From: Antitrichia curtipendula | Taxonomy: Eukaryota > Streptophyta > Bryopsida > Hypnales > Leucodontaceae | Reading direction: 5' to 3' | NCBI GenBank assembly: GCA_951230915.1 | Contig: OX579635.1 | Coordinates: 28,086,001-28,150,000, forward strand | DNA length: 64,000 bases | Shown: positions 1 through 10,613 of the stretch, piece after piece | Position numbering within the stretch: position 1 is the stretch's first letter | How the letters are laid out: every line of letters starts with the position of its first letter | Position numbers and translations under genes: made by a program | Notes under the pieces: generated by a model | The model's input: only the letters and a program-made list of their open reading frames with translations | The model's database searches: none | What the model was told of the DNA's origin: nothing

Positions 1-2154
1 TTCACTTACATTTGTACAATACAATTTTTAGAATTATTTTTTATAAATATTAATAGTTAAAAGACCATTGATATATTTGACAAAAAAATGATTAGTGTAG
101 TTTAAAAAGTGTTTCCTTAACCTTGGATCGCTTTGACATTCAATTTATAGATGATGAACAAATTCATATTCTTGTTTCTTTCTTGTTGCTATTTGGATGA
201 AAGTCATTTTAATTTGTGGAGATACTTGATCAAGTTCTTGCCCTATCTAATGGTGTTAATGGAGTACATGTTTTTCTAAAATTACATATGTGAAATTATT
301 CAAGTGGTTGACCAAGCCAAAATAACATTGACCCTAGTTCAAAACAGAATTTGCAAAAATGAGGTCATAGATGTGAAAAACAAAAAAAGTTCAAAAAATC
401 ATCATGACAAGAGAAACTCCTTTCAAATGCATTACAACAAGTTTTACTCCAAAAGTGATAATATTTTGCTTGTAATCAAATTTTGAAGGAATTTTAAAAT
501 TTTCCTTTCAAAATCTAGAAAAAAATATTGGTAATAGCATTGGTGAATCTAACAATATGGATGGAATCCAAAATTCAAAATATACAACTTTCATTTGTAT
601 ATAAATTCCAAAATATTCTTCTAAATAGTATTTTATAATGATTTTTTTCCAAATGTCAATTATGGAGAAAACTTTGAACGTTTAGGGGTTAATAACGACA
701 TGAATGAATAAGCAAAATAAAAATCTCAAAATAAAAATAAAAATAAAACTTTAATATTTTTAATTTAAAGATTTATTTGGGTGTAAACAAAAAACATTCA
801 ATTTACAATGTGTTGAAAAGATGCAAACGTCTCCCCCCCCTCCTCCGAAAAAATCGAGAAGACGTTGATCTCTTTCAAGAAAAAAATTCCCTTCTTCTTT
901 GATGCCATTGTTCTTCAAAAAACATCCACCGTTGATTGAAACGACCTTGGCCGTCGGATACATATACAGATTGCGGATATAGATATGGAATATTCTCTCT
1001 CTCTCTATATATATATATAGAATACATAATATAGATATAGATACAGAGATGTATAAATGAAATAACCCATATTGAATGGTGGCAAGGTGATTGAGTGACT
1101 GGGTGACAGTTTGTACCCCTTTTGGATGTTGCCACGTAGCCCCCCTTTAAAAATTCACAGCATTTTGGTTGAAAATTAACAATTCTTTACAATATACTCA
1201 AAAGATGTAGTAACTATAAATTGATTCTACAAAGAGTTTTCAGTGCCAAATTTTAAATATTACTAAATCATATTAGTTAGTAATGCAAACAATTAATTGA
1301 ACCTTATAGATATAATCTATTTATTACAATACCATTCAAAGAGGAAGATCTCAATAAACGTTAGGTAACAACACCTAATTATGACCTATTTTATAGGTTA
1401 TTCTTACAAATTTTCCAAAATGTGTTAAAAAAAGATTCTACAATCTCTTGTCAACTACAATTTCAACAAGATCTAATAAAATACTTTTGGGTTCAATAAT
1501 AGAAACCATGCTCAAAAACTTATTTGAACACATTTATGTAATGTTATTGATGGAATTTTGAGGGGCAATTTATCACTCTAAAGCTACAAACAAAATTTGA
1601 ACAAATGTTTGGCAATAGATTTTTATTATTTCAATATATGAAATTGTCCAATTGCTACAAAATCTAGGGACAAATACTATAGATGAATAAGTAAGTGTGC
1701 TTTCATTCCATTTCTGAATTTTTCATCCATATTGGTGGATGTAAGTAACTTGAACATTCTGTTGGAGATTGCTTTTCTATGTTATCTAAAAACAAAGATC
1801 CCACCCTTGATTGTTACCTTAAAATAGGAAGTTCATTTCAAAGCTGAGAATTTTTTAGGGGAGGTTAGACTTTTGAAAAAGAAACTCAGAATTTTTTACC
1901 TCGGAAGACAAATGGAATCGGCATTTAGTACAAGTGGATTCATATTTCTTACAACTTCATGAAATTAGACATGGATATTGAAGTTGAAATGCAATGATCA
2001 CTAAAAGTCGGTGTCTGCCTTCGTTAAGCACTCTACAACCAACTCTCTTTACAAACAAGTACTCATTGCAGATTACAATGTCCCCGTTTCGGTGCCAAGA
2101 CACAATACCTAAAAATTCTGGTGCCAGGGTATGACATTTCAAAATTACACATGC
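1..2154. other. AT-rich intergenic DNA
   Basis: No credible gene is visible. Open frames are short and have no family resemblance. There is a TC/TA microsatellite near 990-1020. At 681-692 the sequence TTTAGGGG followed by TTAA looks like the right terminus of the TTAA-flanked repeat family described at 2159-2729. Its left end is either eroded or lies before the window. Confidence 0.6.
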
Positions 2155-2158
2155 TTAA

Positions 2159-2729
2159 CCCCTAAAGCCCCGAGTGTGTTTACTGCCAAAAAACACTCAA
2201 AACTACCACTTTTATTGTATTCACTTAAGAAAACCAATTTTTTTTGTTTATTTTGGAATTTAACCATAGGATCTTGTACTTCACTTGTCTGAGATCTTGT
2301 AGTAAAAATTTCATCAAATTTGACCGTACGGATTGGAAGATATTAGCATTCAAAGTTGAACAAAAAAAAACTTCCAAGAAAATGCTTAAATTGCCCGAAA
2401 AATTTAAGATTGTCCATAACTTTCTCATCCCTTGTCCACATAGAATGAACCAAAGCTTCACGTATAGGTAAAACCATCATATTCTAGGGAAAAAATAAAA
2501 AATAATTTTTTTAAAATTTTTTTTAATATTTTTTGGGCTGCCCACCAATCTCCATTTCTTGCTCATTGTGCCATAACTTTTTCATCCGGCATTTGATTGA
2601 AACAAAAATTATATATCCACAAAGCTCTTGCAAAGCTACACAACCTCAAAAATTTCACTTCAAATTGAGGCAATAGGAACCTACCTAGACCCAAATTGTC
2701 CCCTGAGAGGACAAAGGAGGCTTTAGGGG
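2159..2729. mobile_element. TTAA-flanked short DNA element, copy A
   Basis: The 571 bp unit is bounded by perfect 11-bp terminal inverted repeats, CCCCTAAAGCC at the left and GGCTTTAGGGG at the right. Each is immediately flanked by TTAA (2155-2158 and 2730-2733). Homologous copies lie at 10614-13620, 15777-16559 (reverse orientation) and 58812-59324 (reverse). Shared internal blocks include the stretch around 2325-2360 and the stretch around 2395-2460. It has no coding capacity, so it is non-autonomous. A TTAA duplication with termini starting CCC resembles piggyBac-type elements. A TA-duplicating Tc1/mariner-like origin with ACCCC termini is the alternative. Confidence 0.75.
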
Positions 2730-2750
2730 TTAATGAAGCGGGAGCCCTCA

Positions 2751-2852
2751 GGCCTCCCGCAATGTGAGGGCCCCGGCCTTTAGGCTTGAGCTCCGCCCTT
2801 GCTTTTAGGTCCGGGCCCTCACATTGCGGGAAGCCTTCGCGGGAAGGCCTCC
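2751..2852. repeat. GC-rich foldback (hairpin) sequence
   Basis: The arms at 2751-2778 and 2808-2835 are inverted complements, matching at about 25 of 28 positions around a core of GAGGGCCC and CACATTGCGGG. They are separated by a loop of about 29 bp. A partial extra copy of the arm follows to 2852. The block is far richer in GC than its surroundings and starts 18 bp after the TTAA of copy A. It could be a foldback transposon remnant or a small inverted duplication. Confidence 0.7.
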
Positions 2853-3043
2853 CACTATACTAAAATGTGCATTACTTGTACATTGGTGGGGCCGTGGTGC
2901 AATGAAAAGCAAAATGTACCCCCTTATCTTAAACTTAAGTTGGTAAAAAAATTCACCAAGGGTAAAAGCTAACAGCATTTCGAAATCAATTACTGCCGGT
3001 AACACAAATGATCAGTGTAACTGTGTAACAGGACATTGATCAG

Positions 3044-4314
3044 TCAAGTCAACGAAACCCTGCCCATTGACTTTACTCCGAGATTCTCTCCAACGAACAG
3101 AATCGACTTCATCCATCCCCGATTCCCGCTCCGACATTCATTCATCCATCCCCAGTAACGACGGTATCCCCTTCTTCTCCGCCGGGTTCCCTCCCCAGCA
3201 GGGCTCGGCTGCTGCAGCCCTGCTCCTGCGGCCCCTCCTCCTCGCCAGCCTGCTCCTCTCGCCAACTCATCTCCACCACCATCGCCATCTCCACTACCAG
3301 CACCTCCATCTCACCATCTCCATAATTCTCCTTCACTTCCTCTTCATTCCGCACCTCTTGTCAATCTGTGGTTTTGACCACAGTCTCATCAGTTCTCTCA
3401 CACACAGACAGAAGACTCTTCAGTTCGCCATTCTTCAGTGCTCCGTCTTCGAAGTTCGGACTCCTTCTTCTCTCCCGGGATCTCGCTTAAGAATTTTTTG
3501 AGCTTACTCACCTCTCCAGCTTGTTGGGTTGTGCGTCTTGGGCCAAGATTGCGCGCCTCTTCTCAATCCGAGCTCCATACAGACGCCTCTTCTGCTTCTT
3601 CGCCATTCAGTTCGAAGTGGTGACTCCTTCCGGGATCCGCGTTTCACGCTTGTCGAAGAATTTGGGTTGAGTTTCCTTACCCACGTCTTGGGTTTGTTGG
3701 GTTGTGTGCGTTTGGGGACAAGATTGCAGCGGGGGTGGGGATGAACAGATGCCGAAGCGATCTTTGACGACGGGGAGCTTGGGTGACGACGGGGAGCTTC
3801 CGACTGCGGGTTACCAGATCTTGACCTGGAGTTGAGTGTTGGGGGATCTTGTGATTTCGTCGCAAGAGGAGGATTTGGGTGTGTAGTTGTAGTTTGAGGT
3901 TTCAGGGTGTGTGTGGCGCATCATCTAGAGCGCGCGTCATGCAGTGGCTTACTGAAATGGTAGGCAAACACGAATCTCGGGATGCTGTTGTGTTGTCTTG
4001 TATTTTTTGGGTTTGGAATCTTGTGTTGAGAAGGTTGTGTGTGATGGTATACAGTTTCATTGTTGCTGAGGGTTTGTGTTTGGAATCTTATATTGAGGGT
4101 GTTGTGTGTGATGTTGATGGTTTCATGGTTGCTCAGGGTTTGTGTTCGGAATCTTATGCTGAGGTTTGTGTATGTAATGGTGTATGGTTGTGTTTTGCTG
4201 AGGTTTTGTGTTCCGAATCTTGTATTGAGGGTGCTGTGTGATGGTGTAATGTTTCATGGTTGCTAAGGGTTTTTCTTTTTGCTAATTTTTTTTTTCTTTC
4301 TGTGATTGCTCTAG
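3044..4314 (+). promoter_or_regulatory. bHLH promoter, 5' leader and probable leader intron
   Basis: A CT-rich, moderately GC-rich stretch from about 3080 to 3900 follows AT-rich intergenic DNA and has the composition of a transcribed plant 5' leader. A polypyrimidine tract and CTAG acceptor at 4311-4314 suggest a leader intron. A donor such as that near 3958 (ATGGTAGGC) is possible but unproven. Several short upstream frames exist; none looks like a protein. Confidence 0.5.
4017..4270 (+). repeat. Tandem repeat, about four 63-66 bp units
   Basis: Four imperfect units each begin near a GAATCTT(A/G)T motif and run through a GTTGTGTGTGATG-like stretch to GGGTTTGTGTT. Together they fill the region just upstream of the bHLH start codon, probably within a 5' leader intron. 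Two overlapping frames stay open through the repeat, which is an artefact of the repeat composition. Confidence 0.8.
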
Positions 4315-4317
4315 GGT

Positions 4318-7300
4318 ATGGAGGATCCTAACCTGGTTCGCCAGTTCGACCCTTTATTCCACACCTCCGCAGACCACTACAACACCCTCCCCGGTGGCGT
4401 CCCCTCCCACGATTACAACGCATCCCTCGACATCTTCAAGCACAAGGAGAAGCACCCTCTCCCTCCCACCACAACCTCCACAACCACCAACAACGTCTAC
4501 GTCGATTTGGACTCCATCTACCTACAGGAGCGTCCCAGCAAGATCCTGAAGCCCACTAACACCTTCGAGGATTTTCATTACCAAACCACCAACACGAACA
4601 ATCACTGGAACAATCACTCCATGGGCATGACGTTCAACGCTTCTTTGCATCCTCCCCAGCAGCACATCGACTCCTACGCCATGTTGCGTGACGAAGTGCG
4701 CCAGCCGCAAGTGGAATCGCCTGTATCTGTGGGTACAACGAAGATGGATCCCACGTCCATGGATGGCTTAAGAGGCTCAAGTCCGCTGTCGTCGATTGAG
4801 TATGTGCAGCAGCAAGGGAAGGGGAAGCAGGGATTCTTTCCGGCGAATGTGACTGATGGGACACGGATGGGGTTGGTGAATGTGCCGGCGCCGGTGGTGA
4901 AGAGTACGGGGCATACGCAAGATCATATCATGGCGGAGAGGAAGAGGAGGGAGAAGCTGAGTCAGAGGTTCATTGCGCTCTCGGCCATTGTGCCTGGTCT
5001 CAAAAAGGTACTTTTGGGGGTGCCTTTGGTAGGCTTTGTTATGCCTGTGTAGGAATGTGGAAAGAGTTTTGGTAACCGTGTTTGTGTCAAGTTGAGAAAT
5101 GCTGTTGTTTTCTTTGATAAGGAGTGCGTATTGCTTGGGTGTTGATGTCTCAAGCAGGTACTTTTTTCACTCTTTTGCTTGCCTGCTTAGGAATGTGGAT
5201 AGAGTTTTTGTAACCATGTTGTGTTAAGTAGATGATGCTGTTGCCTTCTTTGCTAAAGTGTGCGTGTTGTTGTGTGATAATGTCTGAAGAATGTATGTGG
5301 TTTTCCGTTTGTTTGTTTGTTTTCTTTCACTTTGGGTGGCTTGAATATGGAGTAAGTTTAGGAGTTTAGCATGTTTCTTTTACGAATGCCTGCTTAGGAA
5401 AGTGGGAAGGGTGTAAGTAACCGTGTTTGTTTGACGATGCTGTTGCTTTTTTTTTTAAGTAGTGCGTGTCGCTTGCTGATGTTTGATGATCTGAAGGGAT
5501 GTGTTCGGTTTTCGTGTTTTTTTTTTTTTCTTTCACCTTAGTTGCCTTGATGGTAGAGGAAGTTCAGGAGTACATTTTAAGCTTGTTTCTTTCATGAATG
5601 ACTGCCTAGGAAAGTGGTAAGAGTATATTTAACTGTGTTTGTTTGACGATGTTGTTGCTTCCTTCGTCCATCACTGCGTAATATTGTCGTGTTGATGTGT
5701 GACAGTGTCTGAAGAATGAATTTGGTTTCCTTGTGTTTGGGGTTTTCTTTTACCTTTGTGCCCTTGATGTTCGAGGGAATTCAGAGTACATTTCTAGCAT
5801 GTTCCTTCCATGACTGCCTGCCTAGGAAAGTGGGAAGGGTGTATGTAACCATGTTTGTTGGACGACGCTATTTCCTCTTTTGTTGAGCACGGCGTATCAC
5901 TTCTCTTTTGTGGTCTGAATGTAGATGGTCTCCGCTTGTTTCGGGTTTTCCTTTCACCTTAGTTGCCTTGTGGAAGATGAGGTTAGGAGTACGTTGATGA
6001 ATGTTTCGTTTACTTATGGAGAGTGAACTATACAGTGGTGTTGCTCCTTTTTGTAGGTTCTGTATAGTACGGGATCTGTGAGGGTATGTGCGTTTGGTTG
6101 TTGTTCTCGGGTTTCCTTGATTATGGATTTGGAGGAATAGCAGATGTAGCGTATGTAACCTTGTGCATCTCGCTTGTTGTGATTGAACTTAGTAATGTTG
6201 GTGCCTTCGTTAGGTACTGTGTGTCTTTGTGTTCATTATGTGTTTTAAGATTGATGTGGTTGATTCACCTTTTATCATTCTGGAGATCTGTCACCGTGAT
6301 CCGTTTGATGTGACTAGTTTGTGTCTTAATAAAGTGAATATTGTGCGAAAATATTCCTGAATGTTGCTTTAGAGAACGTGATGTTATGAAGGAATGAGAT
6401 TGTATGGATGTTTCAGCTGTGGTGCTTGCATATCATATTTCTGATTTGTTTGCGAAATCGTTTCAGATGGATAAAGCCTCTGTGCTGGGAGACGCCATCA
6501 AATACGTGAAAACACTCGAGGAGAAACTGAAGACGTTGGAGGAGAAGCTGCCCAAGAAAAGAATGCGGTCACTCTCCAGCAAGAAACAAGCGTCCCCAGC
6601 GGCCGGTTCACCTGGTTCCCAAGGCTCCAAGCCTGCTGCGAAGCAGCAACTGGTGGACGAAGTTGTGGATGAAGATGATGGATCTCAACCCGAGATTGAG
6701 GCACGGAAGATCGATAAGAATCTTCTCATTCGGATGCATTGTGAAAAGAGGAAGAGTTTGCTCGTCAAGTCGCTTGCAGAGCTGGAGAAGATGAAGTTGG
6801 TGATTCTGAATGCCAACATTCTCTCCTTCTCTGCAAACACAGTGGATTTTACTTGCTGTGCACAGGTATCCTTTCATCGGACGTGGTTTTGTACTTTTAC
6901 TTCTCCGAGGCTTTTTGATTGCGCTTGGTTTAATCTACGAGGTTTTTTGTACTAGAGTTTTTCAGTTAATGCTCGTTTTCAACATAAGCTTCCCCATAGC
7001 CCGGCCCTTTTATGATCAAAGGGAGATCTCTGTTAGACCATAGAGAGATCTCACTTCGAAACAATAAGAAAAGATTCCCTTACCACGCTGCCTCATCGTT
7101 CCTGTCGTAGTCTAAGTGTTCTGATATCCCTGGTGCAATGATGTGCTGCTACATCCAGGTTTTATTCTTATCACATCATCTAATCCAGATGTCTGAGGAG
7201 TCTTCCTGAGCTGTTACACATTTGAATTTTCTTTTGGGGTTATTTAGCCTCGTGACATTTATGATATTTGTACTAACTGTAGGGTGTGCTTGATGTGACA

Positions 7301-7386
7301 TGGTGCAGATGACAGAGGGGTTGGAGATCAGTACTGACGAGATTGTCAGAAGTTTGCAAGACCTGTATTATACGCTGGAAGACTGA
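4318..7386 (+). CDS. Group IVa bHLH transcription factor (bHLH18/19/20/25, NAI1-like)
   Basis: This is a nuclear DNA-binding regulator. Coding exons are 4318-5007, 6467-6865 and 7309-7386, joined in phase 0, giving about 388 residues. The basic region and helix 1 (GHTQDHIMAERKRREKLSQR, near residue 198) end exon 1 at LKK. Exon 2 supplies helix 2 (MDKASVLGDAIKYVK), exactly the split expected for a bHLH. The rest of exon 2 (PEIEARKIDKNLLIRMHCEK and onward) and exon 3 form the C-terminal ACT-like domain typical of group IVa. The N-terminal part is rich in His, Thr and Asn and has no recognised domain. An acceptor (CTAG at 4311-4314) lies 3 bp before the ATG, implying a 5' leader intron; the donor is uncertain. 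In Arabidopsis this group acts in ER-body formation (NAI1) and iron or defence responses; the role here is unknown. Confidence 0.9.
5043..6020 (+). repeat. Intronic tandem repeat, about 210 bp period
   Basis: The first coding intron of the bHLH gene (5008-6466) is largely built from four full units and one shortened unit. Units start near 5043 (short), 5182, 5389, 5602 and 5818, each with GCCT(G/A)xxTAGGAAxGTGG. They proceed through TAACC(G/A)TGTTTG, GATGCTGTTGC, GTCTGAAGAATG and TTTCACCTTxGTTGCCTTGA. Copies have diverged by point changes and small indels, so the expansion is not recent. Confidence 0.85.
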
Positions 7387-7564
7387 TGAGCATGGTTGGG
7401 ACAGTTTTTATGGACCGACCCAGTGCGCGTACAAAACGAGATTTCCCACATGATAGCTATCACAAGACTCACAAGATTAATTAATTTTTGAAAAACATCA
7501 CAGGTCTACCTTCATCAGGGAAGTGGACACTACTTTTCCGTTCCTACTTTACTACAGCACCACG

Positions 7565-7600
<36 letters not shown>

Positions 7601-8439
7601 TTCAAAGGAGCTTTATTTTCAGCGCAGTTTTGGTTTGCTGTGCTTGTCAATATTTAACGCCAAGGAATATTGCTCCCTGGGTACACCAAGGTTTTGAGGT
7701 CTTTTCTTCTGTCCACCTGCAGCCAGTTCCCCCTTTTTTTTTGGAAGACCCTACTTCAGAATTAGACGTTTCAGGAGATGTTCCCCAATGCGGGGTCTGC
7801 CTGCAACTTTCTTCTTCTCTGAGAGGATCTTTTTTTCCGTGATCAAAAAGTCATCTTGGCAGGTGATTTTCATCACGGTCATTTTTGCGAAAACCGATTT
7901 CCAGTGGTTTTTGTTTCAGAGTAGTTGGAACTGCTGTAGTTATACATAGGAGAAGACCTTTAGTTGGGAGACCAGGGTAAACCCTTGGCTACTTTTTTTT
8001 TCCCCCTTTTTTTTTTTTTTTTTTTTTCTCTTTCTGTTTTTCCAAATCCAATCGATATAACAAGGGTTTGGATGCAAGCTTGGCGCTCTGTCAGCTCGCC
8101 TTTTTTTTTTCAGTGATTTTCCTGTTTGAAATAAAATCTGAACATACGAATTCTTTTGCCCAATTCCCTTTGTTTATTCTCTCTGTTTCCTGGCATCGTG
8201 TTTTTTTTTGTATTCTTGTGAATGCTGTCTTCCGCACTGAAAATGTTGTAAATCTTTTTTTGAGTTCTAATTGCACTCGCTCCAGTTTCTGTTTACTTGT
8301 CTCAATATCCAGTTATCATCTTCTAATTTCCGATTGGCGTTAGCTTGTTTCAATTTTCAATTGTTAGCTTGTTTCAATTCTCCTCCTCGTTAGCTTGTCT
8401 CAAGTTCCAGTTCTTTGCTTGGTCTCAACTTCAAATTAA
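7387..8439. other. bHLH 3' region and low-complexity flank
   Basis: This holds the presumed 3' untranslated region of the bHLH gene, including a (TCG)n microsatellite at about 7566-7602 and poly-T runs near 8000-8030. From about 8290 a degenerate motif resembling TTAGCTTGTCTCAATTTTC repeats several times, and it recurs near 8860, 10175 and 10500. No protein gene is supported. Confidence 0.55.
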
Positions 8440-10166
8440 GGGTAGTCACACCTTGTTCACTGCTGGAGCATTTTCCAGACAAGGTGCATGGGGCGGCTCT
8501 GCATTGGCTTCTCGTTGAGTTTCCGGTGCAGAATATACTGTTCTGCGAAGTTTTCACCACGCTCGTTATTCTGCTCCGAAGGTGTATATTGAGAGTTGCG
8601 AAAGTTTCTTCATTCCTGCTTGCCGCGTCTGTGACTTCATCGTGCGGAACCCACTGCCTGCGTGTTCTGCGGCTTCATCCTACGATCCCTGTCAAACACA
8701 ATTTTCCAATTCTAACACTCCTCCTCGAGACAACAGAAAAGGGGTGTCACATTTTCTCTAGAATTTCAGGAACCTAATTGGCTCCGAGTTTCTCTCCTGA
8801 GCTCCTCATTCTTCAGCGAAATTTTGGCTTCGAAGAAGCCGTGACTACCACTATTATTTGCTTTGTCTCAATTTTCATTTGTTGTTAGCTAATCTCCATT
8901 TCCAGTGCTTCTCTTCTTTGTCTCAAGTTCACATCGGGGGTAGCCACACCTTCTTCACCAAGCAAATTTCACAGCACAATGAAGAGTTGTGAGAGAAAAG
9001 AGGAGCGAATGGGCAATGGGGAGCAGTTTTGAGTGAAGGTGTGACACCCATGTTTGGTGTGTCAGATAGTGGATAATGCAAAACTGTGGAGAATGCACAA
9101 ATGGGGTAAGTTTGCTTGGTTCAGGGACCCAATTAGACAACAACAACAACAGTGAAATTGGTTGTGGAGGGGTGAAACTATGGAGCACAAGAGAATGTAC
9201 TTTGCTCCAAATAGGGGTAGTCACACCTTCTTCACTCCTCACTTGGAGAATGGAGAATGGAGTCGTAGTGGTTGAGGGATGGCTTCATGTTGACCCTCCG
9301 CAGTAGAATATTCTTAACTAGTTATATCTTTTGCATTCCTAGTCCTCACCTCTGGAGGTGAATAATGGGAGTGGTGAAGACTTGTTCATTTAAGTATATT
9401 CTTCATCTTGTGTTGTACACCACCTTCATGTTCATCCTACGCTCCACGTCAAATGTTGGTCTCTGATTCTCCACTCTCGTTCTCCAAATAACTTTTGAGG
9501 ATGTCACACCTTCTTCACCCACCGCAACTCCCCATTGGCTCCTCCAAACCCTCACAAACTTGTCATTCTCCATTCTCCACCTGCCTGGGGAAGAAGGTGT
9601 GACTACCGCTAATGCTTCTATGTACTCATTCTTTTGCTCCAAAGTAGAATAATAAATAGGTGTAGACACACCTTTACTCGGCGACCATTCTCTGGAGAAT
9701 CGGGAGGCTCCCTGTTGGTAGAATATACTTGTGTTGCAATAGCTTCACGATGTTAATTATCCTCCTCTGGAAAATAAAGAATGGGTGTTTGGAAGACTTA
9801 GTGAGCAAAGCTTTCACCCTTTGTTGTTGATTTCACCATTGTTGTTGCTTTATGATTGGATTTAATCTTGTTACCACAGTTTTGCAGTTTTGTTACAGTA
9901 GATTTACATTCTCCACTATCAACACATTGAATGGGGGGTCACACCTTCTTTAGCCAAAATTGCTACCCATTGATTCCTCTTTTCTTTCACCCACTTCTCA
10001 TTCTGATGCAAAGTTTGCTTGTTGAAGGTGTGACTATCCATAATATATAGAAGCTTTTGTAGTAGAAGTATATTCTACCACAAAGAGACAACAAAAAGCC
10101 AAAGGAGAGCCACCACGTCCCCATTTGGAGGATGGGCATGTAGTGAAGAAGGTATGATTATCCCTA
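8440..10166. mobile_element. Cluster of MITE-like elements with shared terminal inverted repeats
   Basis: The terminus GGGTAGTCACACCTTCTTCACC occurs repeatedly in both orientations. Left-type ends lie near 8440, 8937, 9214, 9499, 9659 and 9934. Right-type ends (GAAGAAGGTGTGACTACC and variants) finish near 8849, 9049, 9607, 10038 and 10166. Three pairs enclose only about 105-115 bp (8937-9049, 9499-9607, 9934-10038). The pair 8440-8849 encloses about 410 bp. The cluster has no coding capacity. I could not define a clean target-site duplication, so exact element boundaries and nesting are uncertain. Confidence 0.75.
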
Positions 10167-10613
10167 TTATTTGCTTGTTTCAAATTTCCTTTGTTGATTG
10201 TTGGTCTCATTTTCCAGTCCTCTTTTGCAATGTTTCAATTTCTAATTTTTTGATTGAGACAAGTAAACACTTTGAAATTGAAACAAGCATAAAATTCAGA
10301 ATTTAGACGAAGTGGAAAAGCACATTAATCCCTATACTACCAGCCCTGCCCAAAAACTTTGGGCAGCATAATTTTGATTTGGACACCCAATTGGAAAATA
10401 AAATTATATCCCCAACAAGGTAGTACATGTCTACACCTTGTGTTAAAAATTTCAGAAAGATCCATTTAGAACTTTGCTCCTATCCAAAATTTCAATTGCT
10501 TGTCTCTATTTCCAATTAATATTTTTCAATTTTCAATTGTTGTTAATTCCCTATTGGTATTAACTTATCTCAATCCGGTGATTTTTTGTTTTCTTTTGTT
10601 TTCCTTTCTTTAA

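Noticed and set aside
3067..3501. 144-codon frame and other frames in the 3.0-3.9 kb stretch
   Set aside because: His/Leu/Ser-rich low-complexity products from CT-rich leader DNA of the bHLH gene; no family resemblance.
4017..4266. Valine/leucine/cysteine-rich repeated frames upstream of the bHLH
   Set aside because: Open in two phases only because of the 65-bp tandem repeat; not protein-coding.
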